From contig NZ_CP049257.1 of assembly GCF_011046535.1 (NCBI RefSeq), forward strand, positions 1,054,001 through 1,118,000: DNA of 64,000 nucleotides, read 5' to 3'. The stretch is from Nocardioides anomalus (GTDB taxonomy: Bacteria; Actinomycetota; Actinomycetes; Propionibacteriales; Nocardioidaceae). The notes under the pieces are model-generated. The model saw nothing but the letters and a program-made list of their open reading frames with translations. It ran no database searches and was not told where the DNA came from. Positions 1 to 9,498 of the stretch are shown here, one piece after another. The position numbers and the translations under genes were made by a program. Position 1 is the first letter of the stretch; each line of letters begins with the position of its first letter.

Positions 1-7
1 CACCATC

Positions 8-1006
8 ATGGGCGACCTCGCCGGGATGGACAGCAACACCATCCGGACCTTCCGGGCGGGGTACGCCGACCGGCTGGAGACGATCAACGCCGGCCAGTTC
101 GGCCTGACCTACGTCCTCGGCCAGTGCGTCGCGGCGGAGTCGGAGGTCTGGGCGCGCGCCGGGGCGGACTACCTCGCGATCCTCGGGCAGGGCACCCAGG
201 CGTTCCTCGGAGCCCGCGACTACCAGACCTACGGCGGCGGCGGGGGCGGCGACATGTCCACCGAGCTCACCGTGGCCGGGGCGATCCTGTCCGGGATCGG
301 CATCTTCGCGACCGGCGGCCTCTCCACGGTCGTCGGCATCGGCTCCCTGGGCGTCGGGCTGCTCAAGGACTTCGCGCCGAAGGGCAGCGCCAAGAAGCCC
401 AAGATCGGCGGGGGCAGCGCCAACGCCGTCCTCAAGTCCCTGCAGAAGGCCCTCGACGACCTGCGCGACGAGATCGCCGAGCAGGAGCAGGCCATCGCCA
501 AGTGCCTGAACAAGAACCTCGGGGTCCTCCACCACAAGGCCGACCAGTTCGACCTCAAGTCACCCGGGATGTTCAAGCAGAAGCAGCCGCACCCGGTCAG
601 CATCAAGGTGGACCAGGGCCGGATGCGCTTCTGCGGGACCAAGACCTGCGTGCGCGTCGCCAAGGGCTTCAAGCAGGCGGCGGCCGGCGTCCAGTCCGCG
701 GCCGGCGCCGGACCGTGGACCCGTCCGGCGTACTTCGGCGCCAGCACCGGCCCCTACCCGGCGTTCGCCGACCTCCTCGCCGGCGTGGAGTACGCCGCGG
801 CCAACACCGCCTACGAGATCACCACCGCGGGCCACCTGCTGGCCGCCTCGGCCGACTACTACGACGAGGCCGAGAACAGCGCGGAGAAGGCGCTGAAGAA
901 GATCCACAAGCTCCTCGACCACTACGAGGACGGCTACCCGGTCAAGCCGGACTACGACCGCCCGCCGCCCACGCGCGGCGGCCGGATGGCCGTGCACGCG
1001 GAGTGA
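8..1006 (+). CDS. hypothetical helical protein, possibly secretion-associated
   Basis: I do not recognise this protein. As read it has 332 residues, but no stop lies between the window edge and the ATG at 8, so the true start may be outside the window. Residues 1-75 are helix-forming with a W/A pattern. A run of six glycines follows (76-81), then a glycine-rich hydrophobic stretch (about 88-119), a coiled-coil-like segment (about 140-170) and a helical C-terminus rich in Ala, Tyr and Glu. The helix, Gly-linker, hydrophobic, helix layout loosely recalls substrates of type VII secretion. No WXG motif is visible, so that is only a guess. It ends 41 bp before the MerR gene and is probably not in its operon. 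Confidence 0.6.
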   Translation: MGDLAGMDSNTIRTFRAGYADRLETINAGQFGLTYVLGQCVAAESEVWARAGADYLAILGQGTQAFLGARDYQTYGGGGGGDMSTELTVAGAILSGIGIFATGGLSTVVGIGSLGVGLLKDFAPKGSAKKPKIGGGSANAVLKSLQKALDDLRDEIAEQEQAIAKCLNKNLGVLHHKADQFDLKSPGMFKQKQPHPVSIKVDQGRMRFCGTKTCVRVAKGFKQAAAGVQSAAGAGPWTRPAYFGASTGPYPAFADLLAGVEYAAANTAYEITTAGHLLAASADYYDEAENSAEKALKKIHKLLDHYEDGYPVKPDYDRPPPTRGGRMAVHAE

Positions 1007-1009
1007 CGC

Positions 1010-1040
1010 TTGCTCCTCACCCCACGTGAGGTCCTAGCGT
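1010..1040 (+). promoter_or_regulatory. MerR-type promoter with 19-bp spacer and central dyad
   Basis: The -35 is TTGCTC (1010-1015) and the -10 is TAGCGT (1035-1040). They are 19 bp apart, the over-long spacing typical of promoters activated by MerR proteins. The spacer holds a dyad, CCTCAC-N5-GTGAGG (1015-1031). The start codon of the MerR gene follows the -10 by 7 nt, so the transcript is predicted to be leaderless. This points to an autoregulated MerR operon. Confidence 0.7.
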
Positions 1041-1047
1041 CGCGGCC

Positions 1048-1806
1048 ATGGCGTTCACCATCGGCGAGGTCGCAGCACGCACGGGCCTGACCCAGCGCTC
1101 GTTGCGCTACTACGAGGAGCTCGGGTTGCTCGAGCCGCGGCGCAGCGACGGCGGCCGCCGGGAGTACGACGGCGCGGCGCTCGACCGGCTCTACCGCATC
1201 CGCCTCCAGCGCTCCCTCGGTACGCCGGTCGCGGAGGTCGACGCCGACGCCGACCTGCTCACCGCCGCGCGCCGGCACCTGCGTGAGCTCGACGACGTGC
1301 TGGCCGACACCGCCCGCCAGCGCGAGCGGGTCCGGACCGTGGAGGCGAGGCTGCTGCGCGGCGAGCAGCCGCACCCGAGCGAGCTGCTCGACCTGCTGGC
1401 CGGGCTGGGGGACGGCGACGAGCCGTTCGCCGTGCGCCGCCTGACCCTGCTGGTCTACCGCGACGTGCTGGCCGCGCACGCGTTCCTCGTCGAGGTGTTC
1501 GGCTTCGCGCCCGGACCGGCGAGCGAGGAGCACGCCGAGGTCTTCGTCGGCGACGGCGTGGTGTGGCTGCACCACGAGTCGCTCGACTACGGCCTCCTCA
1601 GTCCGGTCACGTCCGGCAGCGCCAGCCACTGCATGGCGGTCGACGTCGACGACGTCGAGGCGCACCACGCGCGGACCAGCGCCGCGGGCGCCGAGATCGC
1701 CTACCCGCCGACGACCATGCCCTACGGCGTGCGCGAGTACGCCGCGCGCGACCGCGAGGGCGGGCTCTGGTCCTTCATGCAACCCCTGCCGGACGAGGAG
1801 GAGTGA
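1048..1806 (+). CDS. MerR family regulator fused to a VOC (glyoxalase/bleomycin-resistance-like) domain
   Basis: 252 residues. Residues 1-70 are a MerR winged helix-turn-helix (TIGEVAARTGLTQRSLRYYE), followed by a dimerisation helix (about 80-125). From about 130 to the end the protein looks like a vicinal-oxygen-chelate domain, with a paired beta-alpha-beta pattern and AVDVDDVEAHHAR near residue 195. In MerR proteins the C-terminal part senses the inducer, so the VOC domain probably binds a small molecule. The gene lies one base before a second VOC gene and sits behind a 19-bp-spacer promoter it probably controls. The ATG follows the -10 by 7 nt with no Shine-Dalgarno sequence. The ligand is unknown. 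Confidence 0.85.
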   Translation: MAFTIGEVAARTGLTQRSLRYYEELGLLEPRRSDGGRREYDGAALDRLYRIRLQRSLGTPVAEVDADADLLTAARRHLRELDDVLADTARQRERVRTVEARLLRGEQPHPSELLDLLAGLGDGDEPFAVRRLTLLVYRDVLAAHAFLVEVFGFAPGPASEEHAEVFVGDGVVWLHHESLDYGLLSPVTSGSASHCMAVDVDDVEAHHARTSAAGAEIAYPPTTMPYGVREYAARDREGGLWSFMQPLPDEEE

Positions 1807-1807
1807 G

Positions 1808-2194
1808 ATGAGCGAGCTGACGCCGTACCTCTGCGTGCGCGACAGCCGCGCGGCCATCGCGTGGTACCAGCAGGCGCTGGGCGCCACCGTCGTCCACGAG
1901 CCGATCGTCATGGACGACGGCCGGGTGGGGCACTGCGAGCTGGCCGTCGCCGGCGCGCGCTGGATGCTGTCGGACGAGTTCGAGACCGCGGGCGTGGCCG
2001 CGCCGGACCCCACCAGCGGCGCCAGCGTGAGCCTGCACCTCACGGTCACCGACTGCGACGCGGTGGCCCGGCGCGTGCAGGAGCACGGAGTCACGCTCGA
2101 CCGGGGGCCCGAGGACAGCCCGCCGGCCGGCCGGGTCGCGGTGTTCCGCGACCCGTTCGGTCACCGGTGGTTCCTCAACCAGCCGGCAAGGTGA
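1808..2194 (+). CDS. VOC family protein (PhnB/glyoxalase-like)
   Basis: 128 residues, the usual length of a one-module VOC/glyoxalase-like protein. The N-terminus reads SELTPYLCVRDSRAAIAWYQ, typical of the PhnB-like branch, and the C-terminus has FRDPFGHRWFL. A GGAGGAG Shine-Dalgarno sequence precedes the ATG, and the gene starts one base after the MerR-VOC stop, so the two are co-transcribed. VOC proteins include antibiotic-binding, dioxygenase and isomerase members, and the substrate cannot be told here. Its last 20 bp overlap the convergent gene on the other strand. Confidence 0.85.
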   Translation: MSELTPYLCVRDSRAAIAWYQQALGATVVHEPIVMDDGRVGHCELAVAGARWMLSDEFETAGVAAPDPTSGASVSLHLTVTDCDAVARRVQEHGVTLDRGPEDSPPAGRVAVFRDPFGHRWFLNQPAR

Positions 2195-2903
2195 TGGTCG
2201 CGGCGGCCACGAGCCCGCCGGAGGCGCCGGAGAGGCCGATCGAGACGACCAGCGTCCGGCCGGAGTCGGCGACGGTCACCGAGGACGGCGGGGCGTCGGG
2301 CCAGAAGTAGTACTGGGCGTCGTCGTGGTCCGCGAACTCCAGCACCCAGTCGAGGTACTCCACGCCCGCGCCGGCCGCCTCGCGCTGCTGCGCGATCGCG
2401 GTCAGGTCGTAGGTGCCGTCGCCGTGGTAGCCGGGGAGCTGGAAGCCCCAGTGCGTCAGGTGCAGCCCACCGACCTCCGGGCGCGCGGTGTCCTCGGCGA
2501 ACAGCTCGAACCACACGAGCGGCTGGTCGGCGTACGGGTCGGCCGGGTCGGCGTCACCCGGCTCCTCGTCGTGCCAGGCGTAGTGGAGCCGACCCGACCA
2601 AGACCCGCTGGTGTGCCCGGACAGCGAGAGCTGCACCGACGCCAGCGGCAACGCGGCGATCTCGTCGCGGCGCTCGTCGACCTCGGCCTGCGCCCGGGCC
2701 GTGCGCCGGGCCTCCTGCTCGTCGGCCAGCTGCCCGAGCTTCGGGAAGGCCGCGCGGACCAGCGACTCGCCCAGGTCCGACTTCGCCTGCGCCGACGCGG
2801 CGTCGGCCGAGGCCGCGGCGTCGGCGCGCTTGTCGCCGTCGGCGGTCAACAGCTCGGTCGCCCGCGACGTCGCCCACTTCTTCAGGCTGTCTGAGAACCC
2901 CAC
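2175..2903 (-). CDS. conserved hypothetical soluble protein
   Basis: 242 residues from the GTG at 2903, chosen because GGAG lies about 5 nt upstream; a longer reading to 3029 has no such signal. Residues 1-75 are charged and Ala-rich and probably helical (FSDSLKKWATSRATELL). Residues 95-240 look like a beta-rich domain with many aromatics (SGRLHYAWHDEE, LVWFELFAED, AQYYFWPDAPP). No catalytic motif is recognised. It overlaps the VOC gene tail-to-tail by 20 bp. Confidence 0.7.
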   Translation of the reverse strand: MGFSDSLKKWATSRATELLTADGDKRADAAASADAASAQAKSDLGESLVRAAFPKLGQLADEQEARRTARAQAEVDERRDEIAALPLASVQLSLSGHTSGSWSGRLHYAWHDEEPGDADPADPYADQPLVWFELFAEDTARPEVGGLHLTHWGFQLPGYHGDGTYDLTAIAQQREAAGAGVEYLDWVLEFADHDDAQYYFWPDAPPSSVTVADSGRTLVVSIGLSGASGGLVAAATITLPAG

Positions 2904-3032
2904 GTCGTCTCCGTCCCTCCATCGGCTCCGTGCCGCCGAGCACGCTACGACGTCGCGGGTCCCGGGTGCCACGGGCAGATGTCCCGTCCCGGTAGGCTTG
3001 CGCAGTCCTAGACCGGAGTGGGGGGTCAAGTC

Positions 3033-3713
3033 GTGCCTAGGGTGCTGTCAAAGATCGCGCTCGCGCTGACCGTGGGGGTCACCGCGACGCTGTTCGCCTA
3101 CGCCGCCCCGGCGGCCCACGCCGTCGACTTCGTGGCCGTCGGCCACAGCCCCACCACGGGGACGCCCGTGCCGGGCGCGTACGTCACCGCCGACCTCGGC
3201 ACGTGGAGCGAGCCGCCGGAGTCCTACGAGTTCCAGTGGCTGCGCGACGGCGTGGCCGTCCCGGGTGCGACCGCGCAGGACTACCTCGTGCAGCCCGCCG
3301 ACGTCGGCCACCAGCTGGCGCCGCACGTCGTCGGCCACCGCGGCTCGGACTCCGCCTCCTTCACCGGTACGCCGGTCGCGGTGCGCAAGATCGGCGCGCA
3401 GGTCAGCCTGGACGTCCGTCGGGTCCACCCGCGCCCGGACAAGCGCCGCCTGGTCTGGGCGGCGATCGGCACGGTGGCCCTCGAGCGGCCCTCGGCCACC
3501 GACGGCAGCACGATCACGGCGTACAAGAAGAAGGACGGACACCTCAAGCCGCTCGGCACAGGCGTGGTGACGCGCGGCTTCGCCGTGGTCCGGCTGCCCT
3601 GGAAGCGGGCGCCGCACGGGCGCACCAAGGTCATGCTCTGCTACGGCGGCACCGACGTCGTGGCCAGCACGTGCTCGCCGGTCGACGTGGTCCGGCGACC
3701 CTCGAGCCGCTGA
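3033..3713 (+). CDS. secreted protein with an Ig-like domain
   Basis: 226 residues with a clear Sec signal peptide: a basic start, a hydrophobic core (LALTVGVTATLFAYA) and an AHA cleavage site near residue 31. The segment after cleavage (about 35-115) resembles the Ig-like repeats of actinobacterial exported proteins, with FQWLRDGVAVPGAT. The C-terminal half is basic and beta-rich. The GTG at 3033 has GGGGGGT about 6 nt upstream; the GTG at 3018 is in frame but lacks a spaced ribosome site. A -10-like TAGGCT lies near 2993. It is probably extracellular, function unknown. Confidence 0.7.
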   Translation: MPRVLSKIALALTVGVTATLFAYAAPAAHAVDFVAVGHSPTTGTPVPGAYVTADLGTWSEPPESYEFQWLRDGVAVPGATAQDYLVQPADVGHQLAPHVVGHRGSDSASFTGTPVAVRKIGAQVSLDVRRVHPRPDKRRLVWAAIGTVALERPSATDGSTITAYKKKDGHLKPLGTGVVTRGFAVVRLPWKRAPHGRTKVMLCYGGTDVVASTCSPVDVVRRPSSR

Positions 3714-3719
3714 GGGCCG

Positions 3720-4355
3720 CTAGGCGAACCACCCCGGCGCCGCGGCCACGAACGCCTCGCGGTCCAGCGCACCGGCGCCCTCGGGCAGCACGGCCAGCAG
3801 TGGCGCGATCCGGGTCAGGTCCTCCCGGTTGCACCGCTCGGCCAGCCCCGGCTCGTCCGGCCAGGAGCCGACGACCAGCCCGCGCACCGCGACGCCGCGG
3901 TCGCGCAGCGCGTTGACCGTCAGCTCGGTGTGGTTGAGCGTGCCGAGCCCGGCGGCGACCACCACGACGACCTCGGCGCGGACCAGGGCGGCCAGGTCGA
4001 GCAGCGTCCCGCCCTCGGCGTCGAGGCGCACCAGCAGCCCGCCGGCGCCCTCGACGAGCACGGTCTCGGCCTCGACGGTGCGCAGGCGCTCGGCGTACTG
4101 CGCCACGGTGGGGATCGTGACCCCCGCGCGCCGCGCCGCGGTGTCGGGCGCGAGCGGCTCGGGGAGGACGGTCCACTCCTGGGTGGGTACGCCGGTCAGC
4201 CGCTCGATCTCGCGGGCGTCGGAGTCGCCGTCCGCGCCACCGGTCTGCGCCGGCTTCACGACCACGCACCCGGGCGTGGTCGCGGCCAGCGCGGCCGTGG
4301 CCACGGTCTTGCCCACGCCGGTCGAGGTGCCGGTGACGACGACGTAGCGCGTCAC
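3720..4355 (-). CDS. bioD: dethiobiotin synthase
   Basis: 211 residues. It makes dethiobiotin from 7,8-diaminopelargonate, CO2 and ATP, the third step of biotin ring assembly. The P-loop is at the N-terminus (GTSTGVGKT, residues 9-17), followed by VVKPAQTGG and VEGAGGLLV, both typical of BioD. It is the last gene of the minus-strand bioBAFD operon, and its GTG overlaps the bioF stop by 4 bp (GTGA), so the two are probably translationally coupled. Confidence 0.96.
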   Translation of the reverse strand: MTRYVVVTGTSTGVGKTVATAALAATTPGCVVVKPAQTGGADGDSDAREIERLTGVPTQEWTVLPEPLAPDTAARRAGVTIPTVAQYAERLRTVEAETVLVEGAGGLLVRLDAEGGTLLDLAALVRAEVVVVVAAGLGTLNHTELTVNALRDRGVAVRGLVVGSWPDEPGLAERCNREDLTRIAPLLAVLPEGAGALDREAFVAAAPGWFA

Positions 4356-5473
4356 CCGTGCTCCTTGACCACCGCGATGAGCACGTCGACCGCGCGGTCC
4401 CAGTCGGCCCCGGGCACGCCCGCGCCCACCGTGACCCGCAGCCGCGAGATGCCGTCGGGCACCGACGGCGGTCGGAAGCAGCCCACCGTCACGCCCTGCG
4501 CGAGCGCGGCGGCCTGGGCCGCGACGGCGGCCCGCGGCGAGGGCATCGGGACGGAGAGGACCGCCCCGGCCGAGGGTGGCACGCCGAGCGCCGCGGCCAG
4601 GTCGGCCATCCGGTCGCGCACCGTGTCGGCCAGCTCGGGCCGGGCCCGCACCTGGCGCAGCGCCTCCAGCGCCGCCCCGGCCGCCGGCGGCGCCAGCCCG
4701 GTGTCGTAGATGAACGGCCGCGCCCGGTTGACGAGGTGCTCGACGACCGCGTCCGGACCGAGGACCGCCCCGCCCTGCGAGCCCAGCGCCTTGGAGAGCG
4801 TCGCGGTGACCAGGACGTGGGGGAGCCCGGCCAGCCCGAGTGAGGCCACCACGCCGGCGCCGCGGACGCCGAGCCCGTGCGCCTCGTCGACGACCAGCAG
4901 CGCGTCGTGCTCGGCCACCACCGCGGCCAGCGCGGGGAGCGGCGCCTCGTCGCCGAGCACGGAGTAGACCGACTCGACCAGGACCAGCGCCCGCCGGTCG
5001 CCGGCGCGGTCCAGTGCCGCGGCCACCGCATCGACGTCGTTGTGCGGGACCACCTCGAGCGCGGCGCGCGAGAGCCGCACGGCGTCGACCATCGAGGCGT
5101 GCACGTGGGCGTCGGAGACCACCAGGGCGTCGCGGCCCCCGAGGGCGGCGACCGCGGCCAGGTTGGCGTGGTAGCCGGTCGAGAACACCAGCCCGGCCGG
5201 CTGCCCGGCGTACGCCGCGAGCTCGCGCTCGAGCTGGGCGTGCAGCTCGAGGGTGCCGGTGACGAGGCGGGACGCGCCGGCGCCCGCGCCCCAGCGCTGG
5301 GCGGCCGCGGCCGCGGCCGCGACGACCGCGGGGTCGCGGGACAGCCCGAGGTAGTCGTTGCCGGCCAGGTCGGTGGTCGCGCCCTCGGCCGGTCGTGGCC
5401 GCAGGGTGCGCCGCAGCCCCGCGGCCTCGCGGGACGCGGCCTCGGCGGCCAGCCAGTCGGCCCAGCGGCTCAC
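4352..5473 (-). CDS. bioF: 8-amino-7-oxononanoate synthase
   Basis: 373 residues. This PLP enzyme condenses pimeloyl-thioester with alanine. The PLP-binding lysine is K228 in [11 protein letters not shown]. The pyridine-contacting DEAHG is near residue 196 and the glycine-rich [11 protein letters not shown] near residue 97. The GTG at 5473 is chosen because it overlaps the bioA stop as GTGA and begins the expected [10 protein letters not shown]. The longer open frame upstream is bioA antisense-frame noise. Confidence 0.96.
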   Translation of the reverse strand: MSRWADWLAAEAASREAAGLRRTLRPRPAEGATTDLAGNDYLGLSRDPAVVAAAAAAAQRWGAGAGASRLVTGTLELHAQLERELAAYAGQPAGLVFSTGYHANLAAVAALGGRDALVVSDAHVHASMVDAVRLSRAALEVVPHNDVDAVAAALDRAGDRRALVLVESVYSVLGDEAPLPALAAVVAEHDALLVVDEAHGLGVRGAGVVASLGLAGLPHVLVTATLSKALGSQGGAVLGPDAVVEHLVNRARPFIYDTGLAPPAAGAALEALRQVRARPELADTVRDRMADLAAALGVPPSAGAVLSVPMPSPRAAVAAQAAALAQGVTVGCFRPPSVPDGISRLRVTVGAGVPGADWDRAVDVLIAVVKEHG

Positions 5474-6762
5474 GCGACCGCCGCCGCTCGGGTGATGGCC
5501 GCGCAGATGCGCGCGACGTCCTCGTCGGGCGTCACGTAGGGCGGCATCGTGTAGATCAGGTCGCGGAACGGGCGCAGCCACACGCCCTCCTCCGCCGCCT
5601 CGTCGGCCGCCCTGGCCACATCGACGGGGTGGTCGAGCTGCACCACCCCGACCGCGCCGATCGTGCGCACGTCGGCGACGCCGGGCGCGTCGCGGAGCGG
5701 GTGCAGCGCCTGGAGGCCGGAGCCCACGCGGGCCACGTTCGCCGCCCAGTCCGAGCTCTCGAGCAGGTCGAGCGAGGCCAGCGCCACGGCGCAGGCCAAC
5801 GGGTTGCCCATGTAGGTCGGACCGTGCATGAGCACGCCGGACTCCGAGGCCGACAGGCCGCGTGCGACCTCGCCGGTGCAGAGCACCGCGGCCAGCGTGA
5901 GGTAGCCGCCGGTCAGCGCCTTGCCCACGCACAGCACGTCGGGCGCCACGCCGGCGGCCTCCGCGGCGAAGAACGTCCCCGTCCGGCCGAAGCCCGTGGC
6001 GATCTCGTCGAAGACCAGCACCAGGCCGTGCTCGTCGGCCACCTCTCGCACCACCCGCAGGCAGGCGGCGTCGTAGACGTGCATGCCGCCCGCGCCCTGG
6101 AGCAGCGGCTCCACGATGATCCCCGCCAGCTCCCCGGCGTGGTGGGCGGCCAGCGCCCGGAACGACCCGGCCCACGACGCGACGTCGCCACCGGGTCGGG
6201 GCGGCTGCGGCGCGAAGAGCTGCTGGGGCAGCACGTCGGCGAACATCGAGTGCATCCCGCCCACCGGGTCGCACACGCTCATGCAGCCGAAGGTGTCGCC
6301 GTGGTAGCCGCCCCGCACGGTCAGCATCCGCGTGCGCTCGGGCCGGCCCACGCCCCGCTGGTGCTGCAGCACCATCTTGAGCGCGACCTCCACCGAGACC
6401 GAGCCGGAGTCGGCCAGGAAGACGTGCTCGAGCCCCTCGGGCGTCAGCGAGACCAGCCGCTCGGCCAGGCGTACGGCGGGCGCGTGCGTCAGCCCGCCGA
6501 ACATCACGTGGGCCATGTCGTCGAGCTGGGCGCGCAGGGCGGCGTCGAGCTGCGGCACGGCGTACCCGTGCACCGCGGCCCACCACGACGACATGCCGTC
6601 GACCAGGTCGGTGCCGTCCGCGAGGTGGAGCCGGACGCCGGAGGCCGAGGTGACCAGCCGCACCGGGGTGGGTGCGGTCATGGACGTGTAGGGGTGCCAG
6701 ACGTGCTCGCGGTCGTAGGCGAGCAGCTCCTCGGAGGAGCGGGTCACGCCCCGGTCAGGCAT
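5470..6762 (-). CDS. bioA: adenosylmethionine--8-amino-7-oxononanoate aminotransferase
   Basis: 430 residues. It transfers an amino group from S-adenosylmethionine to 8-amino-7-oxononanoate, giving diaminopelargonate. WHPYTSM near the N-terminus is a BioA signature. [12 protein letters not shown] (251-262) and the PLP lysine K281 (VGKALTGG) complete the class-III aminotransferase fold. The ATG overlaps the end of bioB by 8 bp. An in-frame GTG 15 bp later (VTRSSEELL) is an alternative start. Confidence 0.96.
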   Translation of the reverse strand: MPDRGVTRSSEELLAYDREHVWHPYTSMTAPTPVRLVTSASGVRLHLADGTDLVDGMSSWWAAVHGYAVPQLDAALRAQLDDMAHVMFGGLTHAPAVRLAERLVSLTPEGLEHVFLADSGSVSVEVALKMVLQHQRGVGRPERTRMLTVRGGYHGDTFGCMSVCDPVGGMHSMFADVLPQQLFAPQPPRPGGDVASWAGSFRALAAHHAGELAGIIVEPLLQGAGGMHVYDAACLRVVREVADEHGLVLVFDEIATGFGRTGTFFAAEAAGVAPDVLCVGKALTGGYLTLAAVLCTGEVARGLSASESGVLMHGPTYMGNPLACAVALASLDLLESSDWAANVARVGSGLQALHPLRDAPGVADVRTIGAVGVVQLDHPVDVARAADEAAEEGVWLRPFRDLIYTMPPYVTPDEDVARICAAITRAAAVA

Positions 6763-7819
6763 TGGGCGCGAGCGCCGTGCCCGCCCCGCGGCGCCGCTTG
6801 GCCGGGTCGCGCCGGGCCACGTCGGAGACGTCCTCGGGCGAGCCGAGGACCACGAAGCCGTGGTCGCGGATCAGCTCGAGGTCGGCCTCGGCGGCCTGAC
6901 CCTCGGAGGTGAGGTAGTCGCCGAGGAACAGCGAGTTCGCGACCTGCAGCGCCAGGCCCTGCAGCGAGCGCAGGTGCATCTCGCGGCCGCCGGCGATCCG
7001 GATCTCGCGGTCCGGGCAGACGAACCGGGCCATGGCCAGGATCCTCACGCACTTCGCGGGCGTGAGGTGCCAGGTGTTCTCGAACGGGGTGCCGTCGAAG
7101 GGCATGAGGAAGTTGACCGGGATCGACTCCGAGCCGAGGTCGCGCAGCGCGAACAGCGCCTCGACCAGCTGCTCGTCGCTCTCGCCGAGCCCGGCGATCA
7201 GCCCGCTGCACGCCGACAGCCCGGCCGACTGCGCCTTGCCGACGGTGTCCACCCGGTCGGCGTAGGTGTGGGTCTGCACGATCTGGTCGTGGTGGGACTC
7301 GGCGGTGTTGATGTTGTGGTTGTAGGCGTCGACGCCGGCCTCGCGCAGCCGCTCGGCCTGGCCCTCCTTGAGCAGCCCGAGGCACGCGCACACCTCGACC
7401 TCGGGGTGCTCGGCCTTGATCGTCCCGACCATGTCGGCGACCCGCTCGACGTCCTTGTGCGTCGGCCCGCGGCCGCTGGAGACCATGCAGACCCGCGTCG
7501 CGCCGCCCTTGAGCCCGGCCGCGGCCTGCTCGAGGGCCTCCTCGGTGGACAGCCACTTGTACTTGAGGATGTCGGCCGTGGAGCCGAGCGCCTGGCTGCA
7601 GTAGTTGCAGTTCTCCGGGCACAGCCCCGACTTGAGGTTGACCAGGTAGTTGACCTTGACGGTGTTGCCGAAGTGCTCGCGGCGCAGCCGGGACGCCGCG
7701 GCCACGACGTCCATCAGCTCGTCGTCGTGGGCCCGCAGGACCGCCAGCGCGTCGTCCTCGGTGGCCGGCTTCCCGTCCAGGATCGAGGTGGCCAGCTGGT
7801 CGAAGGACGACGCGGTCAT
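6755..7819 (-). CDS. bioB: biotin synthase
   Basis: 354 residues. This radical-SAM enzyme inserts sulfur into dethiobiotin. The [4Fe-4S] cluster motif CPENCNYC puts cysteines at 67, 71 and 74, and YNHNINTAE and the C-terminal RIAGGRE are BioB-typical. It is the first gene of bioBAFD. The ATG has a CATACT -10-like box 6 nt upstream and no Shine-Dalgarno sequence, so the operon transcript may be leaderless. No bioC, bioH or bioW is present, so pimeloyl-ACP synthesis must be encoded elsewhere or be absent. Confidence 0.97.
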   Translation of the reverse strand: MTASSFDQLATSILDGKPATEDDALAVLRAHDDELMDVVAAASRLRREHFGNTVKVNYLVNLKSGLCPENCNYCSQALGSTADILKYKWLSTEEALEQAAAGLKGGATRVCMVSSGRGPTHKDVERVADMVGTIKAEHPEVEVCACLGLLKEGQAERLREAGVDAYNHNINTAESHHDQIVQTHTYADRVDTVGKAQSAGLSACSGLIAGLGESDEQLVEALFALRDLGSESIPVNFLMPFDGTPFENTWHLTPAKCVRILAMARFVCPDREIRIAGGREMHLRSLQGLALQVANSLFLGDYLTSEGQAAEADLELIRDHGFVVLGSPEDVSDVARRDPAKRRRGAGTALAPNA

Positions 7820-7825
7820 GCCAGC

Positions 7826-7831
7826 AGTATG
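7826..7831 (-). promoter_or_regulatory. candidate -10 of the bioBAFD operon
   Basis: CATACT on the minus strand, 6 nt before the bioB ATG. It matches actinobacterial TANNNT at five of six positions and would place the start of transcription at or next to the start codon. No good -35 is seen. Confidence 0.4.
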
Positions 7832-7864
7832 CCGACCCCGCTCCGCCGCCCGGGAACCCGTCCG

Positions 7865-8896
7865 TCAGCCGTGCGGCGGCATCTCGCAGCGACCGTGGAC
7901 GCCGAGCGAGGCGTGGTCGGGCTGCAGGTAGACCTCGACGACCGCGTCCGCCAGCCCTCCGGTGACGTCGAGCGCGACGGCGTCGAGGTACGCCGAGCCG
8001 TCGGGGTCGGGCTCCGGGTCGCCCACGTCCAGCCCCGCCGCCGTCAGGGCCGCGGCCGCAGCGGCGGCCTGGTCGGCCACGGCGCCCGGGCCGGGCCCGT
8101 CGCGGCTGACGTCCACCCAGCGCATCCAGCCGTCGTACTGCTCGTCGTCCTCGCAGCCGAGGAGACGGGCGCGCGGCGCGGACCACGGGCCGCCGGTCGC
8201 GGCGACGAGCTGCCCGACCAGCCGGTCCTGGTCGGCGGTGGTGGCCACGGCCACCCGCCGGGGCGGCGGGTCGTCGAAGGGAGGCAGCCCCCGGTGCTCG
8301 AACCACGCGAGGACCCCCACCGTCACCAGACCGGTGATGACCAGGGCTCCGGCCACGCCGAAGAGCCAGGGGTGCCGGTCGCGGAACGGCATCGTGCCCG
8401 GAGCGCGCTCCTCGAGCTCACGCGCCGTGAGCGGCTCCGTGCCCACCTCGGCGCCGGCGTGGGCCGCGATGGCGACGAGCGCCTCCTGCGACCAGAAGCC
8501 GCCGTTGAGCCGGATCCGCGGGCCGCCGTCGCGGCGGCGCAGCACCAGGAGGGCGAGGGTGCGGCTGACCAGGGGCTGGGAGTACGGCGCGAGCACGCCG
8601 ACGGTGTCGCCGACCGGGAGCGTCGTGGTCCGCCCCCAGCGCCGGTAGGTCACCTGCCCGGGGCGCAGGTCGATGCTGCTCGTCCGCAGCGTCACCGCGA
8701 CGTGGCCGAGCGCGCCCAGGACCGCCGCGAGCAGGAGCACCCCGAGGCCCACCACGTCCCCCCGCCCGGACAGGCCGCCGACGGTGGAGACGAGCAGGCC
8801 GCCGGCGAGGCTCAGCACGGCGCGGTCGGGGCGGCTGACGAACGCCCGCCAGGTGGCCGCGTCGGGTCGCAGGACCCGAGCGTCCGGTGTGGTCAC
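7865..8896 (-). CDS. membrane protein with PH-like segment, unknown function
   Basis: 343 residues from the GTG at 8896, which overlaps the upstream pentapeptide gene as GTGA. Two hydrophobic segments near residues 27-67 probably form a hairpin in the membrane. They are followed by a beta-rich stretch (SSIDLRPGQVTYRRWGRT) like bacterial PH domains. A third membrane segment lies near 192-212 (LFGVAGALVITGLVTVGVLAW), followed by an exported domain of about 130 residues. The function is unknown. Co-transcription with the pentapeptide gene is likely. Confidence 0.75.
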   Translation of the reverse strand: MTTPDARVLRPDAATWRAFVSRPDRAVLSLAGGLLVSTVGGLSGRGDVVGLGVLLLAAVLGALGHVAVTLRTSSIDLRPGQVTYRRWGRTTTLPVGDTVGVLAPYSQPLVSRTLALLVLRRRDGGPRIRLNGGFWSQEALVAIAAHAGAEVGTEPLTARELEERAPGTMPFRDRHPWLFGVAGALVITGLVTVGVLAWFEHRGLPPFDDPPPRRVAVATTADQDRLVGQLVAATGGPWSAPRARLLGCEDDEQYDGWMRWVDVSRDGPGPGAVADQAAAAAAALTAAGLDVGDPEPDPDGSAYLDAVALDVTGGLADAVVEVYLQPDHASLGVHGRCEMPPHG

Positions 8897-9498
8897 GCCG
8901 GGTCCACCACCGCGCCCGTCAGCTCGGCCAGCAGCACGGCGCCGGCCAGGTCGACCTTCGCGCCGCGCAGCGTCGCCGCGCCGAGGTCGCTGCCGGCCAG
9001 CACGGCTCCGCGCAGGTCGGCGTCGCTGAGGTCGGCCTCGCGCAGCTCGCAGCCGCCGAGGTCGGCGCCGGTCCAGGTGGTGCGGACCAGCACCGCGAGG
9101 GACAGGTCCGCCTCGCGCAGGTCGACGCCGGCCAGCGACTGGCCGGTGAGGTCCGCCCCGCGCAGGCCGACCCCGCGCCACTGGCCGCCGCGCACCGTCA
9201 ACGGCTTGAGCGTGCAGCGCTCGAACGTCGAGCCGGTCAGCTTGCAGCCGTCGAGGGTGACGTCGAAGAGGCTCGTGCCGCTGAACGTGCACCCGACGAA
9301 CGCCGTGGCCTCGTGCACGGAGGCGTTGAGGCGGCACCGCTCGAAGGTGCAGCCCTCGAAGACCGCGCCGCTCGTGCGGGCCTCGGTGAGGTCGACCTCG
9401 ACGAACCGGGTGCCGGCGTACCGCACCGCGCCGAGGTCCTCGCCGTACCAGTCCTCGCCGCGGACCTCGGCCACCGGCTCGGACGTCGGCTCAGGCAT
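8893..9498 (-). CDS. pentapeptide repeat protein
   Basis: 201 residues with repeated A(D/N)LXX-type units from about residue 36 onward: GADLTGQSLAGVDLREADLS and LREADLSDADLRGAVLAGSD are clear runs. These fold as a right-handed quadrilateral beta-helix. Some members mimic DNA and protect gyrase, but nothing here shows that role. It precedes the membrane-protein gene in the same operon, and its start overlaps the end of a possible 35-codon ORF. Confidence 0.88.
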   Translation of the reverse strand: MPEPTSEPVAEVRGEDWYGEDLGAVRYAGTRFVEVDLTEARTSGAVFEGCTFERCRLNASVHEATAFVGCTFSGTSLFDVTLDGCKLTGSTFERCTLKPLTVRGGQWRGVGLRGADLTGQSLAGVDLREADLSLAVLVRTTWTGADLGGCELREADLSDADLRGAVLAGSDLGAATLRGAKVDLAGAVLLAELTGAVVDPA

